A DNA stretch of 64,000 bases, taken from Phascolomyces articulosus (lineage: Eukaryota; Mucoromycota; Mucoromycetes; Mucorales; Lichtheimiaceae). The position numbers and the translations under genes were made by a program. Shown one piece after another: positions 27,581 through 39,575 of this stretch (positions are counted from its first letter, which is position 1; every line of letters starts with the position of its first letter). The stretch spans positions 1 to 64,000 of the forward strand of contig JAIXMP010000069.1 of NCBI GenBank assembly GCA_025677815.1, read 5' to 3'. The notes under the pieces are model-generated. The model had not been told where the DNA came from. It saw nothing but the letters and a program-made list of their open reading frames with translations, and searched no databases.

Positions 27581-29542
27581 ATGTATATGACTTATGTGAG
27601 TGGGCAATCATCGCTTATTGTCGACGGTAAACCATTGACAGCTTTTTCCACTGACGATTTTCGTCCAACCTGGCTCGTCCGTGTATCCGATATGCAACGC
27701 GTACCTGGCACTGATGCGACCGAAGGCTACTGTACCATCTCCTATTCATGGAACTATTCTGGCGATCTTATTCAAGGCGAAAATGGAGAATACGAGTGTA
27801 TCGACAAAGGCAAACACAAACTTATCTTCAAAACCAAAGAAAACGCCTCCTTTTTCGACCATGAAATCCACGAAGTCAAATTCGAACAATTAATCCAACA
27901 ATTATGTAAAGATTTCGATATCGACTATATCTGGTATGACAAGATGTGCATTGATCAAAATGACAAGGTGGCTAAGCATACTGAAATAGAACAGATGCAT
28001 CAAATTTATAAAAGTGCAGCATATTCTGTAGCCATGATCCCAGAAATGTCGATCCCTGAATCCGTTGAATCAGTCAGTTGGACCAGTGGTATCATGAACA
28101 TTTCACGAGTCATCAATAATGAAAAGTTTCATGAACGTGAAGTTATTGAAAAATGTTTGGTGGATATTTGTCAAAGTCAATGGATGAAGCGTTTATGGAC
28201 TCTTGAGGAAGCGATCATGTCCAATCATATTGTATTTGTTGGAAGAAATGCTCATTTGTGGAATGCGGCAAGGATCTTTTTTGGTGCCGGATTTATGCTT
28301 TCAGTTTCTATGGGACAGGTGAGAGATTTATTTGAATTGTTTATCAATGAAGCTCCATCAGCCAACTTGACATTGCGTCATGCCCATTCACGAGATACAG
28401 CTAAACAACATGATCGTGCTTATGCTTTGGCCAATATTTTTGCTGGACTTGTCAATATTCATGTCGATTATGATATACCCGTTATTGTCGCTCTCAGCAA
28501 TTTTTACAGTGATCTTATTGAAAAGGATTTATCTGTGCTTTGTTTTGGAAAATCACAGTACACTTATAACAGTACATTGCAAGATGCCTACGAACTTCCT
28601 TCTTGGACAGGCATTGAAGGTGTTCATCTTCGCGCACAGACAACATTCATTATAAAGAACGGTCAAGAGATTAGTGATATTATTAAAGTGGATCGACAAG
28701 AAGATGAAGAAAATACAGATGATGATAACGACAGCGACAAAGTAGAAGAAAGTATACCTGCACATCGATTGCTTATCAACAATGTTAATTATATCACAGC
28801 CCATCCACAGCAATTTCCATTAGAACAAGAAAAATTATCACGATTCACCAATGACGGAGGTCTTGATTTTACACATTATATCAACGAATTGACCAAAGAT
28901 ATTATTCCACATGAAAAAATGGCACGAGAAAGAATAGATAAAACAATTGCTCCTGGCCGAGATTGTCCAATTACATTTTTATCCTTAACTGAAGATTGTG
29001 AAGAATGTACCATATTGGATTTGCCATTTACATGGGATGAAAATTCAAGTACTCGAATTTATCCTGTCATCCGAAAAATTGACGACGAGCAAGATAATGA
29101 AGTATTAGGATCAGAAGAAGAACAAGAACAAGAATACTCGGAAGAGGAACAAGAATATTCTGAAGAGGAGCAAGAATATCCTGAAGAGGAGCAAGAATAT
29201 TCTGAAGAGGAGCAAGAATATCCTGAAGAGGAGCAAGAATATTCTGAAGAGGAGCAAGAATATCCTGAAGAGGAGCAAGAATATTCTGAAGAGGAGCAAG
29301 AATATCCTGAAGAGGAGCAAGAATATTCAGAAAAGGAAGACGAATATTCGGATGAAGAGGAAGGAGAGGAAAGGGAACAAGTGGGTGATGAGGAAGAAAC
29401 TGAAAGCATACAATACAATGAATTTACCTACAAATCTATTGGTATCCTTTTTGTTCGATGTCGAAATTATTATATGCATTATCAATCTAGTTTAGCTGAT
29501 TTTACAGATGATATCCAGAATGATTCATTTGTTATTGTGTAG
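27581..29542 (+). CDS. HET-domain protein with acidic heptad-repeat region
   Basis: Single-exon ORF of 653 residues. The N-terminal half shows the three HET-domain blocks: YCTISYSWNYSGD (block 1), IDYIWYDKMCIDQND continuing to MHQIYKSAAYSVAMI (block 2), and WMKRLWTLEEAIMSNHIVFVG (block 3). A segment DRAYALANIFAGL further on also fits family members. In Ascomycota HET domains trigger cell death when unlike hyphae fuse; in this lineage the role is unknown. Residues about 505-590 are a run of EEEQEY(S/P) heptads and acidic flanks, followed by a short hydrophobic-aromatic tail. The lack of introns contrasts with the intron-rich neighbours and the gene sits alone between two long gene-free spacers, compatible with late acquisition or a retrocopy. 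That is inference. Confidence 0.82.
   Translation: MYMTYVSGQSSLIVDGKPLTAFSTDDFRPTWLVRVSDMQRVPGTDATEGYCTISYSWNYSGDLIQGENGEYECIDKGKHKLIFKTKENASFFDHEIHEVKFEQLIQQLCKDFDIDYIWYDKMCIDQNDKVAKHTEIEQMHQIYKSAAYSVAMIPEMSIPESVESVSWTSGIMNISRVINNEKFHEREVIEKCLVDICQSQWMKRLWTLEEAIMSNHIVFVGRNAHLWNAARIFFGAGFMLSVSMGQVRDLFELFINEAPSANLTLRHAHSRDTAKQHDRAYALANIFAGLVNIHVDYDIPVIVALSNFYSDLIEKDLSVLCFGKSQYTYNSTLQDAYELPSWTGIEGVHLRAQTTFIIKNGQEISDIIKVDRQEDEENTDDDNDSDKVEESIPAHRLLINNVNYITAHPQQFPLEQEKLSRFTNDGGLDFTHYINELTKDIIPHEKMARERIDKTIAPGRDCPITFLSLTEDCEECTILDLPFTWDENSSTRIYPVIRKIDDEQDNEVLGSEEEQEQEYSEEEQEYSEEEQEYPEEEQEYSEEEQEYPEEEQEYSEEEQEYPEEEQEYSEEEQEYPEEEQEYSEKEDEYSDEEEGEEREQVGDEEETESIQYNEFTYKSIGILFVRCRNYYMHYQSSLADFTDDIQNDSFVIV
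29125..29345 (+). repeat. In-frame 21/42-bp tandem repeat (EEEQEYS / EEEQEYP)
   Basis: About nine near-identical 21-base units (gaagaggagcaagaatat plus tct or cct) lie in the HET gene. Ser- and Pro-ending units alternate strictly for most of the array, so the true period is 42 bases. Low divergence between units indicates recent expansion by slippage or unequal crossing-over. Confidence 0.92.
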
Positions 29543-32308
29543 TAGTCATAACTAATTGTACCATAAACCATATATATCTACTTGTAATGGGTTGACCGTA
29601 CTAATAATACCTTCTTATATCTTCTGTTATACGTATGTCACATGAAACGCTTTAAGTTGTATATATCAATGAAGTACGTTGCTGTGTTCTTATATCTAAC
29701 GTCATAACAGGATACTTACATTTATTTTTTTAAATAAAGAAATGCCATCCAAAATTATTTTTGAATGATGATGCATAATATACATAAACTTGCATATCAA
29801 ATGCCCATCATAAAAAATAAATAATCCAAAGCTACACATTACTTTGTCTGTGCGTTGATCAACAGCATATTACATATATAGATTATTGCATTTATTCAAT
29901 GAAAGTCTATAATATATTATTGATATTTAGATGTGGGTTGCTATCATATCCAGTTGATAGAATTCCACTGGATATAGCATTTAATGGTATATTTATAATT
30001 AGTTACTGTAATAATTTATGTACTGCTACATTGGGTTAATTCAAGCCACTGGAAATTTTCGTGGTGGTGAAAATCCCCTTTCGCCGTGAAAACTCCAAGG
30101 TACGTACGTAAATTATTGTTGTGCATCACATGTGCATGGGCTTATAAAAAGAACCATTTTTAGAACTGAAACAAATATGAAAGGAGCAAAAGCTTTTAAT
30201 TGAGCCAAACAGTTAATAAACATTTATCTCATGCATACTTTTCATGATGCTTTTCTTGGAAACATTTAAAAATAAGCACCTTTTAGTCCCAAGGATACGT
30301 AATGTTGAAGAAAAAGCCAGTTATGAAAATATAAAGAATCTGGATAGTTTAATATAAGAATATAAGGTAGATTTTTCAGGCTTTCTGAACTTCTATGATC
30401 AGTCAACATCATGATGATACGTAATAAAAAGCAATGAAGAGTATAATGGCAGCATAACCTACATACTTGTGTATAAAGTAAATGAAACTTGAGCTTCTGC
30501 TAGAGTCTTATCTTTGTACTTGCAAAACAAATGCACAAAGAAATTGTATAGTTATAATCCTTGCTATATTATAGTTATATGGTGGAATTATGAATTGTGA
30601 CAACTGAAAAACCTGTAAATAACATTGGCCAATAATAATCATTCTGGGAAAGAAATTCTGGGTTGAGATAACATTTATGCATTATGATGTATTAGTTATT
30701 ACTACAACATCGTTTCGATATACAATATATTATAGTTACGATAACAGTAACTAGAAATGAGCCACTAAATTCAAAAAGGAAAATAAAGGAGACAAAAAAA
30801 ATTGAGGTGTAACACTGCAGAATTACCTATATTAAGTAGCGAGCGCCGAACAGCTTCTTTTATAAAAGTATACTCTTCCAGAATTCGTTGGTACGACGAA
30901 ATAACTACGTGGTAGAGTTGGTACCAAAACAAATTATGATAACATCAATGCATAAAACATTGTATAGCATCTGTCAATTTTTTTTTATTCTACTGTAAAT
31001 CACAACACTGTTTTAATCCATGTACAAATGACAAGTTATTATCTGGCCGATGCATATAGTTGCGAAACAATATAAGATATTTTATATAAAAGGTACATAT
31101 TACTTCATAAGGCTATTTCTTTTTGATGTGTAAAGCTATATGATGATGAGTTCATCATGATGATTGCATATGCTGAGCAAAAATGCCACACATTGTTATT
31201 ATATAATTAAAGAAACCAAAGTACTTCAATTGCTGATCATGTTGTTTTCATTGGTGGTTTCAATTTCCTTAATAAAAGTTTAGTATCAAGATTTATGCAT
31301 ACTACTACTTGGTATTTGTCCTGTTAGTTTACATTGGGGAGTATATAATCTCATAAAAAGAGTGTGTTGTTGTTTCTATTACATATATATAAGGAGAGAT
31401 GCTGCATTCAACCACTTTTGGGCGATGGTCTGGAATGTATAAATTAACATGCAGCTTTTGAGCGCTTGAACTATAATTAAATCACCCCAAAGATAGGTGC
31501 TCGTTTGATCTTATGATGCAATCCAACTATTATCGTCTGTGTCTTACAAAGTCCACTTTAAGTTATTGTAACACAAAATGCAGACCGCCCGCATGACTAT
31601 GACGGCACTCATCTTTGACTATTTATAGGCAGAATGGCTGAGCCCACGTTGTTAAAATAAGATCCACAACATTCCTCATGCAATAATAATAATAAAAAGC
31701 TTATTGTTATTATTGCCACTACTGTTTGTGTTGGTCAATGTTACCAGTTACTATTTTAACATGTTTATCGTAATTAGTTATCATAACGCAATAATGATGA
31801 CGATAGATTCTGCTGCTTTTGACAGAATTAAAAGCATATCATTTTCAAAAAATAAGCATCTCATACAACTCCCTTTAGTAATATACATAATGATTATTTG
31901 ACAATTTTAAACTTTACTTTTTGGTAAAGTAACAATGGATTTAATAAATAAATTTGATAGTGAAACAAACTGACGTTGACGTTATCATTGTTTAACGTTA
32001 CTCTTGCCAAGAGAAACGAGAAATGAAAAAGTTCAATTGAAGAGGACCCCAGGATTTGTTTACTGCAGCAGAAAAAAAAAGGAAAGTGCGCCGCAAACTA
32101 TTAACTAGCCACACATGCATGTTACTATTATTATAACAAACAAGAACACAAAAACTTTAATTGATTTTCACTATAAATATGGCCATTTTTTTTACTTTCT
32201 ACTTTTTTAATTTTATTCTCATTCATCATTTTTATCCACACACTGACTTTTCTCACTCACACTGCATCACGCAAATTCAATACTTACCATCACAACTTAT
32301 AATAAACA
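29543..32308. other. Gene-free AT-rich 2.8-kb spacer
   Basis: No credible coding region was seen on either strand; the ORF at 31704-31901 is hydrophobic low-complexity sequence without support. The 60 bases before 32309 are C/T/A-rich (cacacactgac...) and probably form the leader of the nuclease gene. Confidence 0.5.
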
Positions 32309-34089
32309 ATGGGTCTTCAAGGTCTTCATAAATTTGCCAATAGCAACAATGTCTATAAGGAAAATACACCTTTATGTTCAGCATTACAAGAGCACAAAAC
32401 CGATATTCTCTTTATCGACTTTTGTGGTATTTTCTTTTCATTATTACAACGATTTCCTGGAGCTGATGTGATTCAAAAGGCATTGATCAATAAATTACAG
32501 GATCAACAAGATGATCCCGTCTTTCTCAAAGCAATCGATCAATTCATGGATCGTGTACTTAAACAAGTACAACGTATTCGTTCCATTGCAAACGAAAATT
32601 TGGATGTTTGCTTCGTCATCGACGGATATACGTTACCAGCCAAAGAAGATACTCATAAAAAACGAAAAAACAACAAACGTGAAATGAACACCTTTTCCTG
32701 GAAAGTCCGAGTCGCTATCCTCAACAATTTGCAAGCCAGAAACAATGTCTTCCCTTATTATGAACGAGTCAAACAATATGCTACTACTCGTAAGAACAAG
32801 AAATCAACAAAATCAAAAAAGCAACAAGAAAAATCTGACAAGAAAAAAAGTGGCAATACTTATTATCAATATTCACGTTTCGAAGCTGATTCTGAGATCG
32901 TTTATTTGTGCCAAAATATTCCAGTCCATCAGCGTGGAGCTATCGCTTCTGAGGATGGTGATCTTTTCGCGTACCCTGGTGCCTTTGATGCCTTGGTATG
33001 TAATCAATTTCAGTTTCCTTTTTATTGATACACTACTTCTTATACATATATATATATATAATATACTTGACTATTCAAATGACTAAATAATTATTGTTAT
33101 TTTATAATATATTATATAGCGTATTATGAAAATCACTTGGAATAATCTTACAGCGACTACCACCACAAAAATGGAATTGTTCAAGGGTTTCGGATTTTCC
33201 ACTTCCAAAAAATCACGTCGATTGGTATGTATTTCTTTTACTATTATTTTTCTTCATCATGATTACAATGATAAAGTATAAACAATGATGACTAACTCAA
33301 CATACTTTTTTTTTATCATTGTCTATTTAGAATGAAACAAAAATGGCCATTTTAGCCACATTATGTGGAAATGATTATGCTCCAAAATATCCCAATTTGC
33401 CAATTGCAAGACTTGTCCACATTCTTAAACACATGAAAAGTCCTGCTAAGGAGGATCTCTATGCAGATCTATTTATGGAACAAGTCATTGAAAAAATCAA
33501 CAAAGATTCCACAATTGCTAAGCCCAAAAATAAAAAGAACATCAATACCCAACGCTTCAACATTGCGTTACATCAATTTTGCATGCCTCAAGTTACTGGT
33601 GTTACATTGGAGGACAATGAAAAACTTTGTTGCTACTATGATGCATTGCCTATCAACAAGAACGAATCTATCCTTCATCAATTGGGAAATGAATTTGATC
33701 TCTTACCTTGGTCCAAAAATGATCATTCATTAATTGAAAACACCCCCACACTTCGAAAACGTCAACAAGAACTACTACTACTTCAACAACAACAAAAGAA
33801 TACCATTTCTAATGATACCCTCTCCTCCATCCAACAACAATCAGCCACAACCTCTATTCAACCACTTGTACAAATTACATTCAACAAATCATCCATCATG
33901 TCATTATTAGCATCTTCCAAAGCACACATTTTTACATTATCAGCATTAGTCATTTGTTATTTCCCATTATTGTTCTTCCTTTTTTATATTTATATGGTTA
34001 TTATTATTTTTCTTTGCATGTCATTTATTTTATCATCCTCCACTACAAATCCAACATCATCATCATCCAAGAAGATTCATTCAAAATAG
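32309..34089 (+). CDS. XPG/FEN1-superfamily nuclease-like protein
   Basis: Three exons (32309-32995, 33120-33224, 33331-34089) in phase 0 encode 516 residues. The start MGLQGLHKF matches the XPG-N signature MGIxGL. Metal-binding acidic positions of the family are present: Asp37 (LFIDF), Asp105 (FVIDGY), Glu192 and Asp194 (FEADSE, FEN1 EAEAE), Asp216 and Asp218 (ASEDGD), and Asp279 (CGNDY). The only shift is Glu to Asp at 194, so catalysis may be kept. A lysine-rich loop (162-182) separates the N and I regions. After about 430 the protein is Gln-rich and then strongly hydrophobic (LVICYFPLLFFLFYIYMVII), which is odd for a DNA repair enzyme. It is not clearly FEN1, EXO1, GEN1 or Rad2; it may be a lineage-specific member. 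Confidence 0.75.
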
Positions 34090-34308
34090 ATATCATATTA
34101 TATAAATAGTACATTATGTTTTTTTGTTCTGTATATTTATATACGTATTTATATTTATTAACTACTATATATAAAGTATAAATATTGTATTATAATTTAT
34201 GAATGAATGATGGTGATGATGGATATAAATATTGTTATTGATCGACTCTATCTTTTGTATATAATAATAAAAAAGTTTCTATCTACATTACGGTTACTAC
34301 TCTCTAAG
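34090..34308. other. Short spacer after the nuclease gene
   Basis: AT-rich 3' flank. Nothing else was recognised. Confidence 0.5.
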
Positions 34309-35479
34309 TTATTTGAGTTCCATTTTCTGTTGCTTCTCGTTACGTTTTTGTCTCCAATGAGGTCCAAATTTTAAGAGAACTGGGGGTAATATCTTAGAAA
34401 CAACTAAAATAAGGCAAAGGGGAATACACATCCATCCAACATTCACACCTCGGGTGTCAGGTTTAATAGAAACTCTAGCTACAGCTCTATATTATAATGA
34501 TGTCCCGTTTGATTATTTATTAGTTTAATCAGCTATTACTGCTAAAAAAAAACTAACATATATGGTTCCTTTTATTTTTAATGAACATATCCTAATAAAC
34601 ATCGGATGAAGTTGTTTGAGAAAGTGATCGAAGGTGACCTATCAGGAAATAAATTGACCAAGAGTGCTTGAAAATGATTAAATAATGACATGACTGTAAT
34701 ATCAACCGTAAATATATCACAAAAAAGCGAAAAAAAAGAGAGCAAGAGAAGCACGAATAATATTAATAAAGCTTGATAATACATTGAGTACCATCATCAA
34801 TGATACCGGAATAAAAATACTATATATGGATGGTTAGGAATATATTATAGTTGCCAATAAATTGAAGAACAAGAAAAACATTCACATAAAAACACCATCT
34901 ATAGATAAATATCACCACTTGAGTCAACAGTGCATACATCCATGCAGTTCGTAACTTTGCCTTGTAGATAGGAAAGTTTTCATGATTCCCACTGTTCTTC
35001 CTAATTCAATCCAACATTTTTTTTATTGTAATTCGAAAATCATGATCCAATATACGTCCTTCACAAACCGATTTAAGAATGGATCCAACACCAGGTACCA
35101 AGGAGCATAATCCAACTTCCAATTCATTCAGACCGTAGGGCGACGCAAAAAGAGAGGGTGCGGATGTGAGATAGCAACAGTAGATTGAATAATGTAATGC
35201 GTTAAATAATAAAGTAACGAACACATTAGATTTCAATAAACACAACTTCGTTGAATCATAGGAACAACGCAATTTTTATTTTATTTTATTACTGTATACA
35301 TTACTCGTTCAATGACAGTCAAAGCAGGAAATTTTTCACCTAGAGTGAGGATATCATGTCTGCTGTAGCAGTAATAGTAACAATATCAAACCTCTACCAT
35401 CCAGAAAAGACAGAATATGATTCTTTGCTTAATGCTGTAAATGTGGTGATTGTAGAACCAATATTTTCTTCAGATATTG
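34309..35479 (-). pseudogene. MFS drug:H+ antiporter (DHA1/QDR-like) pseudogene
   Basis: Minus-strand pieces of a 12-TM major facilitator transporter. Near 35479-35400 is a short N-terminal remnant (AISEENIGSTITTF). At 35272-34930 is the TM7-8 region with LFASPYGLNELEVGLCSLVPG and the loop ILDHDFR, then an in-frame TGA after KKMLD, beyond which the frame continues (ENFPIYKAKLRTAWMYALL). At 34690-34580 is LLVNLFPDRSPSITFSNNF, the QDR-type (NxLLVDLFP...ASNN) motif. At 34486-34309 is a proper last exon with a TM segment (WMCIPLCLILVVSKILPP) and a basic tail ending in TAA. TM2-6 were not found. The nonsense codon and missing half make this a pseudogene. Confidence 0.6.
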
Positions 35480-35599
35480 CTGTGAAAAATATAAAAGGTT
35501 ATGGTTAAATAAAAATATATATAAAAATACGTATAGACAGATAAAAGTACATTGAGACTGGTAAATATTCTTTATTCAGAAAAACAATCATCCTAAACT

Positions 35600-36250
35600 A
35601 TATAATAAAGTCAACGTCCTTTTATACTTTTGGACGAGATATATATTTCTTATTATTTCTTTGTATGTATTATTGTTGTGTTCGTATTTGTATTCGAGAT
35701 ATTATTGATGATAGGAACTGCAAATATTATCTCACGCCTATTCATGACACAAGGCGTTTATGAATCCCTTATTCTTATTATTTTATTCGCATGGCTTATT
35801 TGGTACGTCTATTCCGACGTACCTGGTCATGGTATCAATCTTATTCTTTATTCTTGTTTTTACATCATCCTACTCTGGATATGTCACATCATACTTATTT
35901 AGTGTATCCAATCTTACGGACACGCCAATTACCGATAATTTAAAATGAATTCAATGGTGCTGTTGTGTCTTCATCACCAACTATCTTTTCATTTTTTCTA
36001 GTACGTATCATATGTTTGTTTTGAGCAAACCATACCGTCACTATCGATTAGAATGTTTTTCTTCAGATCATCATCACTCGTGTGATTTCTATCATTGGAT
36101 ATATCTTTTGTGGTTGTTCCTTGTATCTTTGTCGTTGGATCTGTTGATATCACTTTATAACAGTGGTGATAAGTTCTTTTTTTTTTTCCAAAAAAAAAAA
36201 ACCACTCTTTTTAGCGTGGAGATCCGTTTTGATTTGACAAGCACATGATT
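35600..36250 (+). other. Coding-like membrane-protein fragments
   Basis: Several overlapping plus-strand frames read as transmembrane-like segments (for example IPTYLVMVSILFFILVFTSS at about 35815, then GYVTSYLFSVSNLTD; and ITRVISIIGYIFCGCSLYL near 36075). Frames break between them and no start is evident. They may be exons of a decayed transporter. The call is weak because AT-rich DNA readily yields hydrophobic ORFs. Confidence 0.25.
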
Positions 36251-36589
36251 TTTTTAACGGAGTTGGATAAAGATGATATGTACTATGGCCTATTTTTTAT
36301 ACCTTTTTCGTTGTTTATTGTATTATTCCATTCATAATGATACTTAAAAGCAATAGGGGTGGATGTATGTGTACATTTATACTTTGCTAAAGACATACTG
36401 TAACATTTTATTAAATTATTTTTACAAATCAAGATATTTCTAATCTAAAACCAGATCCAAACAAAATGCTTATATCTAAATAAAGAAATAACAACAGTGA
36501 TACGAGTAAGTTAGTAAACGATTGTAAAGTAACCACAATGACGCTCCTCTTTGATCCGATTCTCAATAAATTATTAAATGTATAATAAC

Positions 36590-36945
36590 TTACCATATAA
36601 GCAAATTGTAAGGTCCTGGCCAGAAGAAATATCTTGACATGTTAAAAAAAAAGATTTCGTATTAGTATTATTGTTTGGTAATTGATGTATATAATAAACA
36701 AAGATTTAATGCTTACCACGTAAGTATAGAGGATGCTTCCTGCCGATGGCCACACCCCCCATAATTTATCAGCATGTGACCATACTTGTACTGAGCAACT
36801 ACAAGGCTTTTTTTACAATAGAAAACCTTGCAGGAACTCCAAGCAAATGGTCGTTGATGAAAAATGAGGAACCATCCCAGGGCACCCGGAAGACCGTTGT
36901 CGAAGACAACGGAACTATAAAATAAAGAAACAGTTCGTCATAACA
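36590..36945 (-). pseudogene. Coding-like remnant with a frame break in an A-run
   Basis: Starting after an acceptor-like tatag at about 36920, the minus strand reads VVFDNGLPGALGWFLIFHQR and onward. Across a run of seven A's the sensible frame shifts to KPCSCSVQVWSHADKLWG...ILYTYV, ending at a gtaagc donor near 36718. A further exon-like piece (FLLARTLQFAYM, donor gtaagt) lies near 36620-36590. The composition is protein-like but the family is unknown. A single-base indel in the homopolymer would explain the break. Confidence 0.3.
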
Positions 36946-39575
36946 TATTAGATATATATACATTAAAGTTTAACATTGAATTCCAACGCTACCCACAAAA
37001 GAGAAATAGTAGTAATTACACTTCATGCGTGTGTGCTTGTGCTTGTGTGTGTGCGTGCGCTTGTATGTGAAAGATTTGATGGAGAAAAAAAAAAAAGAAA
37101 AAATATTCACTCCTTTTATAGGTGTTTTTTTGGACCCAATCTTATTGCTGGTTCTTTGTTGTCTATAAACATAATATCAATTCTTTCTGTAACCGGCGAC
37201 TTTTTATTTTTCCCAATAGCAACTTCCTCAAAACAAAAAATGATTCTTTGTTTTCCTGCATTAAATTTAATTTTAGCACCATAAGAAATAATAAACCCGA
37301 ATAGTCCGATGAATACATGAAAAAAAAAAAAAAACTTGAAAAAATGCAAGTTCATCAGGAATGACTTCATTTTAATGGAATACCTCTTTATGCTATTTAC
37401 AAACCATTGTGTGTATACGAACAATCATGACAGTGTCATGATAGCTACTATTTTTATTATATTTTACAATGTTAATGGAATAAGATAGTGACCTTTGTTT
37501 TTCTATCTTTCATATACAAAATCACAAGAAACTTTAAAGAGGCTGCATAAAAAAAAGTATTTCATTTAACAATAACGAGTGAAAACCATCATCTAGGTAT
37601 ATGCACCATGGTTTATTTTACCAGAAAAAATCCTGATTTAACCTATGTTGCCAGGAATATTATATTTATTGATGAAAGAAAAAAACCTGTCTCTATTACC
37701 CCAAATTTCAGAAAAAAAAAAGAAATAGTTGACCACTTTTTATTTCTGTGATTACGTTCTGGAGGTGATTAACCGAGTTCAAAGTCAATAATGTTATGTA
37801 GTTTAGATCTTCAATGCATACACAAATTCTTCAGTGGGGGTTCATGTCAATGTCTTTATTATGTACTATATATAGTATCTGACCATTTTGTTTTATTCTT
37901 CTTATTTATATTGATAGCAACAACAAAACAAGAATCAGCTACTTTATTAAAATAATTTTTTTTCTGGACAACCAAAATATTGAATGTTTGCACTACAGGA
38001 ACGAAACTTGTTAAATATTGTTCATTCTGGTAATTTCAATACAATTGGTCCAAACAGGTATTTTACTACTACGTACCCCCATAACAAGTTACAAATACAA
38101 AAACTAAATCTAACAAGTTTCTTTCCCGTAGTGTTATGTTCGTTCATTATTCTTTTATACGTATAGACCAAGCATCACAACCTTTTAATAACATCATACC
38201 ATAAGTATATATCACTTACTATGCCGATACGCATTTTTTTTGATAATGTATATCGTTTTCTATCTATTATTACTTTCTTTTTTATATTCACTGCGTACTG
38301 ATTTTCATATATCAACTTGCTAAAAAAGTACAATATTGGGATTTATATATTCTTCATAACCATTCGAATTAAAAGTACTCTTTTTTCTTCCAGATAAATA
38401 AATAAATATTACTAACTCATTTATCCCAATGTGCTGATGACTTGTCATCAACAATAAACCCAAATATACAAAATCTAGAGCTTTCTTGTTACGTATTTCA
38501 CTGATTTTATGCAAGCTTATGTTTCCGTAGTTTTTATCATGCATGAAAAAGAAACCGTTGTGGTGAAGACAGTAATAATTACATTTATTGATCAAAATAT
38601 AATTATAGATGTAACCTATGAATACTACTGCTTTAACTATAACCCAAAAAATTGTAATTCATGCATATAATATGTCGTGTATATATTTTGACGGAAGTCC
38701 AAGCCAACAATACAAATAGCAATTAATAACAAATAGATATAAAATAAAGAATAACGGATAGATGATGTTTATTCAATGAAGATAATGGGGATATTTATAT
38801 GTTTTCTAAATTACTGAGAATATAATATATAATGTAATAGATGATGGTAATAATAGAATAAAACTAAGCGTCTTGGCACTAGTGATGATAATACTGATAA
38901 TAATAATTATGGCGATGATGCCAAGCAGAGGTTGCTAAGCATCGCAAGAAGTATTCAAAATGGAGATAATGATGATTATTATTTTTAGACTAATAATCGT
39001 ACAAGAAGTATCAAAAAAAAGGCAAAAGGGTTACACCAGGAATCTTAGCTACGACACATGATTGTGGGAATATGATCTTGAAAATAGATTGCACAATAGA
39101 TCCCTCATCAGCATCTCAAGTGAGAATACAACCATATGTGGATAAGAAAGTTTAATATTCCATAGTAATAGATATACATCAACAGGTGTGCACACGGTGT
39201 TTAGTGGTCTATTGGAAGGCTTAGATCCGGTGATTCTTTGGAATTATTAGTAACTGCATACAAGCAAGTAAATGACCTTATTAAAATTATACGTATGAAG
39301 TATTGAAGTATTAAATTTTATTGCTATGAGAGATCAAGCACTTCTGATTGAATAAGCTTTTATTTTGTTTTGAAAAAAAAAAAGAACGATGATGGTATAA
39401 ATATATACAATATTTTTTTTTTGGTTTGATTACATATGATATTACATTTACATTGTATGCTGTTGTGTATGCAGTGGATGTGATTGGATGGATGCCTGGA
39501 GAGGATTGTAAAGGGAAGGGTTTTTATTTTGGAACTAGTGGGAGATTATTATAAAGAATATGGTTCCAATATGCT
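36946..39575. other. Gene-free AT-rich 2.6-kb spacer
   Basis: A gt-rich run (about 37025-37065) and several poly-A/T runs, but no supported gene on either strand. ORFs of 60-100 codons here are shadows of low-complexity sequence. Confidence 0.45.

Noticed and set aside
29059..29418. Minus-strand Ser/Cys-rich ORF of 119 codons across the HET repeat
   Set aside because: It is the antisense reading of the EEEQEY(S/P) repeat; its length comes only from the repeat period.
36976..37424. Overlapping ORFs of about 100 codons on both strands
   Set aside because: Low-complexity AT-rich composition, no motif, and no splice or start context.
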